A stretch of DNA of 64,000 nt. It comes from Cyrtodaria siliqua (taxonomy: Eukaryota > Mollusca > Bivalvia > Adapedonta > Hiatellidae). The stretch lies in contig JAWPHD010005585.1 of the NCBI GenBank assembly GCA_037043455.1, forward strand, positions 1 through 64,000, given 5' to 3'. The notes beneath the pieces were generated by a model. It was given only the letters and a program-made list of their open reading frames with translations, was not told where the DNA came from and searched no databases. A program made the position numbers and the translations under genes. Of the stretch, positions 46,185-56,389 are shown in pieces; position 1 is the stretch's first letter, and each line of letters starts with the position of its first letter.

Positions 46185-47686
46185 GTAAGCAGCAAGATAC
46201 TCATGAGACCCTGATACCCTGTCGGGCCCCATGAACAATAATCACCACGGGCCCCATAAACAATAATCATCAAGATACTCATGAGACCCTGATACCCTGT
46301 CGGGCCCCATAAATAATAATCACCAAGATACTCACGAGACCCTGATATCCTGCCTGACCCTTTAAACAATAATCACCAATATACTCATGAGACCCTGATA
46401 TCCTGCCTGACCCCTTAAACAATAATCAATAAGATATTCATGAGACCCTGATATCCTGCCTGACCCCTTAAACAATAATCACCAAGATACTCATAAGACC
46501 CTGATACCCTGTCTGGCCCCTTAAACAATAATCAACAAGATACTCATAAGACCCTGATACCCTGTCTGGCCCCTTAAACAATAATCAACAAGATACTCAT
46601 AAGACCCTGATACCCTGTCTGGCCCCTTAAACAATAATCAACAAGATACTCATAAGACCCTGATACCCTGTCTGGCCCCTTAAACAATAATCACCAAGAT
46701 ACTCATGAGACCCTGATATCCTGCCTGACCCCTTAAACAATAATCAACAAGATACTCATAAGACCCTGATACCCTGTCTGGCCCCTTAAACAATAATCAC
46801 CAAGATACTCATGAGACCCTGATACCCTGTCTGACCCTTAACCAATAATGAACAAGATACTCATTAGACCCTGATACCCTGCCTGGCCCCTTAAACAATA
46901 ATCACCAAGATACTCATGAGACCCTGATACCCTGTCTGACCCTTTAAACAATAATCAACAAGATACTCATGAGACCCTGATATCCTGCCTGACCCTTAAT
47001 CAATAATCAACAAGATACTCATAAAACCCTGATACACTGTCTGGCCCCTTAAACAATAATCACCAAGATACTCATGAGACCCTGATACCCTGTCTGATCC
47101 CTTAAACTTAAACAATATTCAACAAGATACTCATGAGACCCTGATATCCTGTCTGGCCCCTTAAACAATAATCACCAAGATACTCATGAGACCCTCATAT
47201 CCTGCCTGACCCCTTAAACAATAATCAACAAGATACTCATAAGACCCTGATACCCTGTCTGGCCCCTTAAACAATAATCAACAAGATACTCATGAGACAC
47301 TGATACCCTGTCTGGCCCCTTAAACAATAATCAACAAGATACTCAAGAGACCCTGATACCCTGTCTCAGGCCCCTTAAACAATAATCAACAAGCTACTCG
47401 TGATACCTTGATACCCTGTCTGGCCCCTTAAACAATAATCAACAAGATACTCATAAGACCCTGATACCCTGTCTGGCCCCTTAAACAATAATCACCAAGA
47501 TACTCATGAGACCCTGATATCCTGCCTGACCCCTTAAACAATAATCAACAAGATACTCAAGAGACCCTATTTCTCATAGTTCCCTGCCAACAAGATACTC
47601 AAGAGACCCTATTTCTCATAGTTCCCTGCCAACAAGATACTCAAGAGACCCTATTTCTCATAGTTCCCTGCCAACAAGATACTCAC
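46185..47686 (-). repeat. 53-bp minisatellite at the donor of V2-B
   Basis: About 27 units of plus-strand caccaagatactcatgagac...ccttaaacaataat fill most of the V2-B to V3-A intron. A shorter higher-copy variant (aacaagatactcaagagacc) sits next to the exon at 47540-47680. The shared core aagatactca is the reverse complement of the intron start (TGAGTATCTT), so the array begins within the donor site. It contains no recognisable exon codons. Confidence 0.9.
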
Positions 47687-47913
47687 TCTTGGGTGCGGAA
47701 GTGAATCCTTCAGTTCCTGGTGTGGGTTCGGGTGGATGGCCACTGCCTGAGACAACACCTGGCACTCCAGTTATCAACATGGGGCCACCAGTGGGGACTG
47801 TGACACCGGGGCCTGGTAGAGGGATACATTGTGGTACTTGACAACACGTCGGGTCCTTGGGATCAGCTACCATCCTGCAGCCACTGGATAGTGCCTTGGG
47901 GAACGAGGCACAC
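47687..47913 (-). CDS. VWC module V2, B half-exon
   Basis: A 227-nt exon, phase 2 to 1, acceptor AACTTTAG, donor GTGAGTATC. It encodes CASFPKALSSGC then RMVADPKDPTCCQVPQC. The linker is rich in Pro, Gly, Thr and Val (VPTGGPMLITGVPGVVSGSG..). The donor is followed at once by a 53-bp minisatellite whose units also contain GAGTATCTTG. Confidence 0.92.
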
Positions 47914-48251
47914 CTAAAGTTCAGAAACATATATTAGACCAACATAAACATGGGACCCTTAAGATTCTTTTTGCTATCTTGTTATCACTGTTTATTTCCA
48001 CTTAACCAGAGGTGTACCACATTGATTTTGCAAAGGGCTGTATTTAAATGTGTGCCTTTTACAATACTTACGTAACGACTTACAGCGAAAAACATCATCT
48101 CCATTTAATGTAAATTGTAAATATACATTTGAAAGAAAAGATATATATAAACATTTGAAAGAAGATATATAAGCCCTTGTTACCATTTAATATGCATACA
48201 TGACAATTTAAATAATCTCTTGAGGGAAATCATGCAAAGACTGTTACTTAC

Positions 48252-48366
48252 CTGTCATAACATCTGTAAAATCCAGTTATGCCATCTTCACAAACACACT
48301 GCTGGTCACAGCCCACATACCAGGTCTGTCCTGCTATGTATTGCTGACCTCCCATCACACAAACTT
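48252..48366 (-). CDS. VWC module V2, A half-exon
   Basis: A 115-nt exon, phase 1 to 2, acceptor GATTACAG, donor GTAAGTAAC. It encodes EVCVMGGQQYIAGQTWYVGC then DQQCVCEDGITGFYRCYDR. All five cysteines and the Trp are kept, but the usual DGC is VGC. A decayed partial copy of its 5' half lies just upstream in the gene, at 48482-48545. Confidence 0.92.
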
Positions 48367-48481
48367 CTGTAATCAAATATTATAATATATACAAAATTGC
48401 TGACCTCCGTTCACTCATCCCTCTGTAATCACACATCCCTGTAATTTGTAATAATCAAATAATATAATATATACAATATGT

Positions 48482-48545
48482 ATCACAGTCCAAGTACCAG
48501 GTCTGGCCTGCTACGTATTGCTGACAAGTCCCACCACACTTTCAT
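48482..48545 (-). pseudogene. Decayed copy of the V2-A 5' half
   Basis: Plus-strand tcacagtccaagtaccaggt + ctggcctgctacgtattgctg closely matches the V2-A exon (tcacagcccacataccaggt..). The acceptor and several flanking intron bases (ctgtaatcacacatcc, aatcaaatat) are also repeated. Substitutions and a small indel break the frame. It marks a duplication of about 120 bp next to the exon. Confidence 0.8.
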
Positions 48546-48587
48546 CTGTAATCTCACATCCCTCTGTAATTTATAATAATCAAATAT

Positions 48588-50987
48588 TAAAGGGTCCTCC
48601 AAATTGAAATAACTTTCCTTTGTATTACAAAGATAATGATTAGCAGTTTCTAAATATACTTCGGTCAAAATCGAAAAACCTATTCGTTCATCGGTAAATC
48701 ACGAATCCATACAGCACATTTGCCCCTAATACACACCTGTCACGGAAACGTAACTGAGGTTTCACGGAAACAGCCGAATGGAAAAAACCCGTTGACGTCA
48801 CGCATTACCTATGGTTCGTTGGAAACCAAAATGGCGGACAGAAACCAAGTAAACAATGCGAGCGAAGTGGACAATCAACATTTTGTGTACCCCATCCACA
48901 TTGATTCCGAGCGTATCAAGTATAAATGAAAACAATAAACAAATAATACAAATAAACTCATGATATTAGATTTTTCAATGTCTTCATCCTGTGACTGTGT
49001 CTCCATCTGTGGGTCTGCAAATCAGAGAATCGGTGAATTGCGTCAGGTTTCAGCATTGGTTTTAAGTTTTGATGCCTACTGTATTTACTCAATGAGTCCG
49101 GACACTCATTAATTCCGGACACCTAATTAATTGAAGAAAATAATAAAACTAGTGCTCGGACATATTAAGAAATCAATCTTATTTCAATAGTTTTAATGCT
49201 TTGATAAATTCGGACATCGGGAAAAGATGAATTATTCGCCGAAAATGACAGGTTAAAATTACGATCAACGACTTCTAATTGCTGATTGCATCTCGATAAT
49301 TACCAACAGAGGCAGCAGAATATACTGCAATGAATTTAATTGTAACTTGTTTGATGCAATTAAATAAAACGTTTTTGATCGTGATTTTTTACTGTTATTA
49401 ACGAGCCATTTTGAAACAATTACATTATCACTGACCCATGCTATAATTTTGTGTAATCGGTCAGGCGCGTGTTGAAACAATTGTCTAAACCAGGTAAAAC
49501 CATTCCAATGTAGGTGTTACGGGTTGTTTTGTGTTGTCGCTGTCTTGGCTAGTGGGCCATTCCATTATCTGGCATTACCAGCAAAAAAATACGGTCTCGC
49601 TCACACAGGTAAAGTGCTGTGCGATTTGTTGTCTGTTTGTACAGACACATGAACTATTTTTTATTTCATACTATAAGCATGGCATGCTTTGTTTTTTAGC
49701 TTCGATTTGAGGAATAACATGATGGTGCAATTAAATGGATAAAGAACACGACTATTTTATAATTTTAATTTATTTTCTGCAATACCGTGTATGTTTTTAT
49801 TTTGTTATAAAATAATCAAAATAATCAACATGTTTTAAAATTGCATTGTCTCATTATTCAATAAAGTTCATTGCTACATTTCAAACAATATATAATAATT
49901 TAATATAATAAACTAGATGTCATAATTGTTCATTAGTTCATTGTTTACACATTTTTTATTAGTTCACTGTTGTGGATTGAATCGCATATAGCCCAGTATA
50001 CTATTACACAGTCCGCATTAGCCAGCATATAACTACACTTGTGACTAGAACGTGACAGTTCCACAGATCAAACAGTGTACCGCTCACTCTACCCGCGTGT
50101 AAAGTGTGTCTCGGTGTACTGATTTCACAGGTTTTACAGTTTGCCCAAGTTGAGTACCGTAATTTTAGACAGTTTATAGAATAGCCGCATAATTACCAAT
50201 AAGTGATCATTAATGGATGGATTTTCGTAATTACCTTAAACAACGAAGTAGAGATTGCCCCGAACATCACAGTTAAAACTACTTACCGTAGAATGTTAAT
50301 TTACCGTTCCCTCTCAAAATATTCGGACATTGGCAAATATGAATAAATTTTGGAAAGTTATATTTCCGGACACCAAATAAAATAATTATGTTATCCCGTC
50401 TGAACTGATAGAGTAAATGTAATCTGTTTTTCGTTTCATAAGAGTCATCAAAATCTTTCTCAGTAAAATGGTCCGAACATACGCGAGAGTGCTCTGAAAA
50501 ATTCCATTTCACACCGTTTTGCAAAACAAGTTCAATCCATTTAGTTCGATGACGGCAACATGGAAATGTGTGTAGACTTGTAAACACTGCCTTCCTGTTT
50601 AATTTTTCTACAAAAGCTTAATGAGCACCTTTTCACCATGATGAAGACACGAACACATCAATAATATTCCAGGGTTTAAAACACTTAGGCTATATGAGAA
50701 AAATGGACATCCAACAAGAGTAACGGTTTGTTTACACATAGATACGCGCCATAATTGATTATGTAAATTAGGTAGTTTGTACGGAAGATCTGATTGGTCG
50801 TCCCTTATGACGTCATTTTCCGAAGATCGATCGCGCACCAGTTTTTTTTGTGTACAGGTAAACTTCATACCTGTAAAACTTGCATTTATCAACGGTTTTT
50901 GAGAAAACGGACGATGACATTGACATTCTTTTATAATAAGCTTTCATTTAAAATCACTTTATTTTTCAATTTGGAGGACCCTTTAAT
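48588..50987 (-). mobile_element. Kolobok-like DNA transposon (THAP protein, TTAA flanks)
   Basis: The termini are inverted repeats: ttaaagggtcctccaaattg near 48588 and its complement caatttggaggaccctttaa near 50987, at least 24 bp including TTAA. TTAA lies at both ends, next to AGGG. The Kolobok superfamily is known for a TTAA target, R-G-G termini and a THAP-domain transposase. A THAP-like reading frame lies at 50279-50587 on the minus strand. The rest has only short broken frames, so the copy appears defective. It sits in the V1-B to V2-A intron. Confidence 0.75.
50279..50587 (-). pseudogene. THAP zinc-finger fragment of a transposase
   Basis: The frame contains LHTFPCCRHRTKWIELVLQN then GVKWNFSEHSRVCSDHFTEK + DF. 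The KWIELV..N..W...HSRVCSDHF-T-x-x-DF pattern is the core of the THAP domain (C2CH zinc-binding DNA-binding fold), including its C-x2-H pair. The N-terminal cysteine pair is not clear, and the frame ends without a catalytic region. It is a remnant within the TTAA-flanked element. A host THAP gene is less likely given the position between inverted repeats inside an intron. Confidence 0.7.
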
Positions 50988-51364
50988 ATATACAACATGC
51001 ATGTATGATTAAAACAGACCATGTAGTAAATATTTTTGCCAATCTAGAATGTATCGCCAACCCAACAAGGAAATACTATAATAATACACAAATTGTTCAT
51101 GGATATCTGGTGCAGATAAGGAATGCCAACCCAAAATTAACTGCTTTGATAAAAACCGAGCCGCTGCAAGACCTTAAATTACACATTTCGGAACAATCTT
51201 AACACATATGTCTAGATTTTTAAACAGACTATTATACAAAATGTTAAGCTAATCATTGCTATCAAAGAACCAAATAAAATTATGTTATTAGCAATATTAA
51301 ACAATTAATTGGTGCTTTTCTTAAGCATGATGCAGCAAATTTGAAGTAGCACCAAATATGATTA

Positions 51365-54300
51365 GGCCAAATAAAATAATAGGTGTGTTTCCGGTTACCC
51401 GACCTACCCTAGAAATTCCCGCCGACCATATGGTGTTTATTGCATTCCAAAAAAAAAAATAATAATTTCAAGCCGACCCCCGTCCGTAATGGATTCCGGA
51501 ATATACCGTCTCCCTGTCAGGCAGGCGCTTGATTGAGTTGAAAGATAATATCAGGGTTCTCAATAGACGCGTACACACGCGTTTTGACGCATGGAAATTC
51601 AATTTGACCCAATTCTGGCGCAGCTAATTTACCACCTGTGCGTTTTTATGACGCGCATGTATTTGCTTCCAAGCATCAATCCAATACACATGTACCTATT
51701 TTCGATAGCCATAACATCACAATAATGAGCACTCGCTGCATAACAGTGATTGACACCTTGGCTGACGACCTTGATCGCCTCTCGACCAATCAAATTCGCT
51801 GCTATCACAGCTTGTGGCACAGAGGCGGAAATAACCTGTTTATAAATGGTGTCACTGTGTAATCTAATCGCTGCTATTGTGTTAATAATTTAACGATTAT
51901 CTTTGAAGTTTATGATGCTTTTTGCGGGTGGAGACTATTATGACCTCATTGGATTAACTGTTTAATTGATTACTACTGGCTTCTGATTGATTACCGGTTA
52001 ATTAGACCGAACTGAAATAAAACAAATGCTAGCGGTCAAACATGTGAAAAATATAAAAATCGGCAAAAATAAAATTGACTTTATTTGTGTTTGTTGACGT
52101 TGTTTTTTATTTGTGTTTGTTGTTTGTTAATTTTGTTTTACGCACGTTTTAAAGAACAAAGAAATATAATTTTAATAAGGATAATTTAAATATTTATAAA
52201 TTGGCGAAATGTACATAAACAGCGCGTCTTTTAACCTGGGTTATCGTTCAGTCAAAACTTACCGGACATTACGCATTGTTATATTTTGTGTTGACATACT
52301 ATTTTTGTGCTGTCGAGTAACGGATTTTATTAATTTATGTATGTTCAAAATTTATGTTCAATACACAAATGGCGCAAAGAAGTATATTTTCATTTATGTC
52401 ATCGCAGTCTACGAAACGGCCTGTGTGTTGGGGATGCACTGTCTGAGGTAGTCTCATTTATTTGACGTCTTCGGGTGCCTTTTTTTTTTTTACATACGGA
52501 CGTTTATAGACCCTAGGTGCAGTCTGACCCCGAAGAAGCAGAAAATAAGAGAGCTAGTGTTATAATAACACCAATAACTTATAATATATAATATCACCAA
52601 TAACTTATTATTTTAACAGATGTGGACCCCAACTTATTAAACAGCCTTTCATAACCTTGAATCTTTGACATAATGACACATTATTGTAAAATGGAATAGT
52701 AGTTTTTAGCTCTACTGGCCAACGGCCAGCAGAGCTTATGGGATGGTGTGTTGTCTGTCGTCCGTCGTCCGTCTGTCTGTCGTCTGTCGTCTGTCGTCCG
52801 TTAACTTTTCTTCAAACGACTTCTCCTCAGAAACCGCTTGGCTAATTTTGTCCAAACTTCACATGGATGATCCTTAGATGAATGCTTTTTAGATTTGTTA
52901 AAATTAGGTCAGCGCTACATCCAAGATGGCTGTCATTACCATATATGGTCAAAACCTTAAAAAATCTTCTTCTCCAGAACCGCTGGACAGATTTCAAGTT
53001 TTTCTTTTAAAATGATCGCCAACGCCTAGACTATCAAGTTTGTTCAAATAAAGTCCCTGGGGTCAAAAATGGCCGTGCCCCGGGGGTCCAAAGTTTGTAT
53101 ATTGAGGTTTTGCATGTTTTTCACATAGACATATAGGAAAAAACTTTAAAAAATCTTCTTCTCTGAAACCACAAGGCACAGAGCTCTCATGTATTACATG
53201 TAGCATCAGCTTATGGTCCTCTACTAAGTTTGTTCAAATGGTGACCCTGGGGTCAAATTTGTCCCCGCCCCGGGGGTCTCAGTTTTACATAGACTTATAT
53301 AGGATTTTTTTTAAAAAAATCTTCTTCTCGGAAACTACAACAGCCAGAGGTTTGATATTTTGCATTTACTATAAGCTTATGGTCCTTTACCAAGTTTGTT
53401 GAAATGGTGACCCTCGGGTCACATTTGGCCCTGCCCCAAGGGTCACATGTTTTACATAGACATGTATAGGGAAAAACTTAAAAAATCTTCTTCTCTGAAA
53501 CTGCAAGAGCCAGAGGTTTAATATTTTGCATTTGCTATAAGCTTGTGGTCCTCTACCAAGTTTGTTCAAATGGTGACCCAGGGGTCACATTTGGCCCCAC
53601 CCTGGGGGTCACAGTTTTACATAGGCTTGTATAGGGAAAAACTGAAAAAAATCTTCTTCTTTGGAACCACATGGCACAGAGCTCTCATGTATTACATGTA
53701 GCATCTGCTTATGGTCCTCTACTAAGTTTGTTCAAATGGTGACCCTGGGGTCAAATTTGTCCCCGCCCCGAGGGTCACAGTTTTACATAGACTTATATAG
53801 GATTTTTTTTTTAAAAATCTTCTTCTCGGAAACTACAAGAGCCAGAGGTTTGATAATTCACATTTATTATAAGCTTATGGTCCTTTACCAACTTTGTTTA
53901 AATGGTGACCCTGGGGTTACATTTGGCCCCGCCCCAAGGGTCACATGTTTTACATAGACATGTATAGGAAATAAACATAAAAAATCTTCTTCTCTGAAAC
54001 TGCAAGAGCCAGAGGTTTAATATTTTGCTGTTGCTATAAGCTTATGGTCCTTTACCAATTTTGTTCATTTTTTATTTATTCATTTTTTTTATCTTTTTTT
54101 ATCTTTTTTTTTCTTTTCTTTTTTTTTCTTCTGATTTTAATATTTTTTTTCATTTTTTTTCATTTTTTTTTCATTTTTATTAACTTGGAAAACTAGCCAG
54201 ATCGGACCAGTAATGGCGGAGTTATGGCTATATTTTGCCTCTTTAAGACGATAGTCACTTGCTTCATGGATGTCATAAGAGCCATATTAGCCAGTAGAGC

Positions 54301-54829
54301 GTCCACAGGCCCTCTTGGGCCTCTTGTTTAAGTTCAAATGCATATCCTTGCACACCTTTCTTGGCAATAAAATATTTACCGAATTCACAAAAATTAAAGT
54401 TATTAAAGGATGTTTTATAAAACGGCGCTTCGATTTGTTTGATTTATATTTGACCTTTGACATTTCAATGTAATGTAATATACATAGTGATATAGAACAT
54501 GTGTAATATACATAGTGATATAGAACATGTGTAATATACATAGTGATATAGAACACAAGACGAGGCAGGAATTGTCCGGCACCAGTTTCAGCACCATTTA
54601 TTAAGGTTATACAAAATATGTCACAAAGTAGGTGATATTAAAGAGTGTGAACTTGCTCTATATCACGAGGAGTTTTATTGTCGGACAAAAAAAAAAAAAA
54701 AAAAAATCCCTACCTACCCTACTAAATTGGCAATAAAAAGTAAAACCAAAAAAAAAAGATTTCACCTACCTACCTACCCTATCTTTTTTTTCAATGTAAC
54801 AGGAAACACACCTATTATTTTATTTGGCC
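51365..54829. mobile_element. Terminal-inverted-repeat element containing a nested pearl-like element
   Basis: A perfect 28-bp inverted repeat bounds it: ggccaaataaaataatagg.. at 51365-51392, and its exact complement at 54802-54829. Inside each end are further similar stretches (cgacctaccctagaaattcc on the left; ctacctaccctactaaattg on the right) with poly(A)/poly(T) runs. TTAA follows the right end; ATTA precedes the left. No transposase frame is seen. It is interrupted at 52703-54328 by a pearl-like element, which accounts for about half its length. Confidence 0.8.
52703..54328 (-). mobile_element. Pearl-like element, inverted, nested
   Basis: On the minus strand it begins aacaagaggcccaagagggc (plus-strand right end ..gggcctcttgtt) and ends in the hairpin ggccgttggccagtagagct + aaaaa. 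It has an ACGG-type microsatellite at 52750-52800 and about seven core units of 150-165 bp with aaaatcttcttctc(t/g)gaaac, ggtcctctaccaagtttgtt + caaatggtgaccctggggtc. A T-rich degenerate block lies at 54065-54180. Same family ends as 6205 and 42399, opposite orientation. Confidence 0.8.
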
Positions 54830-54973
54830 TTAATACAGTTACTGATAAACATACATGTATATTAGGGTCAGAATGACCAAAATATGACAGTTTGGCAAAT
54901 TATTAGCTTCTTTTGATGCAAGCAATTGTAGAATATCTGCTAGATTGTCAAATGGTCTTTTAAAAAATGTTAC

Positions 54974-55209
54974 CTTTAGGCTGAGGTGTAGGCTGTGGTG
55001 TTGGTTGTGGTGTTGGGTTTAATAGAGGGCTTGGTGTAGGTCCAGTTGGTGCAGGTGTTGGTTGTGGGGATCCAGTTGGTGCTGGAGTTGGGATCTTTGG
55101 AGCCGCTGTTGGTGGGGCTGGTGTCACACAGACTGGTATCTTGCAGCAGGCATCATTAGGATCAATAACCAGTCTACAGTAGCTTGGAATGTTCAAGAAC
55201 AGCGGACAT
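54974..55209 (-). CDS. VWC module V1, B half-exon with long PTPQP linker
   Basis: A 236-nt exon, phase 2 to 1, acceptor ATTTTAG, donor GTAACA. It begins CPLFLNIPSYC, then RLVIDPNDACCKIPVC, giving VWC cysteines 6-10 with the CC-x4-C ending. The remaining 50 or so residues are a linker of PTPAPTG and PTPQPTPQP repeats. This is one of the longest linkers among the B exons. Confidence 0.93.
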
Positions 55210-55669
55210 CTAAAATGAAAAAAGATACATTCAGTTCAGGACACTTGTTTGTGCCGCCTGTATGCAAAATAAAACTGTTTAGATATATTAGCCACATGTT
55301 TTGGTAAGATGCGCCTTGCTTTAAATCAAAATCAGCTCACGATATATCTTTCGCAACTTGTAGAAAAATACATGGAACGACAGAAAATGTTATAGGAAAA
55401 AAAAATGAATTTATTCAAGATAATTAAAATGCCTCAGCAGCAGTTTCTACTTAAAAATTTAAAAAAAAAGAAAAGAAAAAAGAGGTACTTTTATCAATTC
55501 CAATTATCTACTTAATAACAGTAAAGTTTAAACTGGTATCAATTACATATTAAACAAAATAATTAAAAGCAGGGTAACAGATATTGGTACATGAATTCAC
55601 AAATCAGGTTTGTGATTCACACTCGTACAATACAAACATTAGTCACAAAAAGTCTAAATGTAAGAGTAC

Positions 55670-55784
55670 CTTTCTTTGCACTGGTATCTGCCGGTATGTT
55701 CATCGAGACATTTACAGTCGTATTTACATCCATCCTGCCATGATTGACCTTGTTTGTACATGACGCCATAGTGCACACAGCCAG
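55670..55784 (-). CDS. VWC module V1, A half-exon
   Basis: A 115-nt exon, phase 1 to 2, acceptor CTTTACAG, donor GTACTC. It encodes GCVHYGVMYKQGQSWQDGC followed by KYDCKCLDEHTGRYQCKER. It has the five N-terminal VWC cysteines in the pattern C-x17-C-x3-C-x-C-x10-C and the conserved G-x-x-Y-x-Q-G-x-x-W-x-D-G-C core. This is the first VWC half after the Pro-rich region. The codon split over the junction from L1 is Thr. Confidence 0.92.
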
Positions 55785-56389
55785 CTGTAAAGGGAACAGA
55801 AAAGGTGTAACTCATGCATCACCAAAACAATAGTGTTTGCTAGCAGGGCTAAAGAGGCGACTTTTATGCAAACATTATTTACACAATTTAAACAGCAAGA
55901 GGTGATGAAAAGCCATATTAATTATGCCTGCTATTTATTGGTTATTCCCTGGGTAACACTCGTTACAAACAGCCTAAGGATACGTTCTGTAAACTGGATG
56001 GAAAACTACCTTAAAAAATTCACATGAAAAAAGCTATAGGCATTTAAATGATAACTTTGTATCAGTGTCTTGTAAAAACAGTCAGACATTATCATTCTCC
56101 TAATGAGTCAACACCTGAAGAGAAAGGGACATATTAAACGATTCAGATAAATCAAGGATTGTCTTTACAAGGATCATTTATGACCATATAACCAACAAAG
56201 TACTCAAAGCCTGAACAATTGATGAGACTAAATGATAGATTTTTATACAAGTTGTTCAGTTTCAGTCACACGCTATTAAAGTTTACAGAGCCATAACTCA
56301 ACCCTACCCTGCATAAGAACCTGATGCTCTGAAGAAAGTGACTGATACTGATTAGATCCATGCATATACCACTGGTTACTTTGAAGCAG
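55785..56389 (-). other. Intron part upstream of V1-A, no features seen
   Basis: About 600 bp of unique intron sequence between the V1-A acceptor and the L1 donor-edge array. I see no element ends, tandem repeats or coding sequence. Confidence 0.65.

Noticed and set aside
46190..47686. Coding extension of V2-B through its donor-side array
   Set aside because: The 53-bp units share only the donor-proximal intron bases with the exon edge and contain frequent stops.
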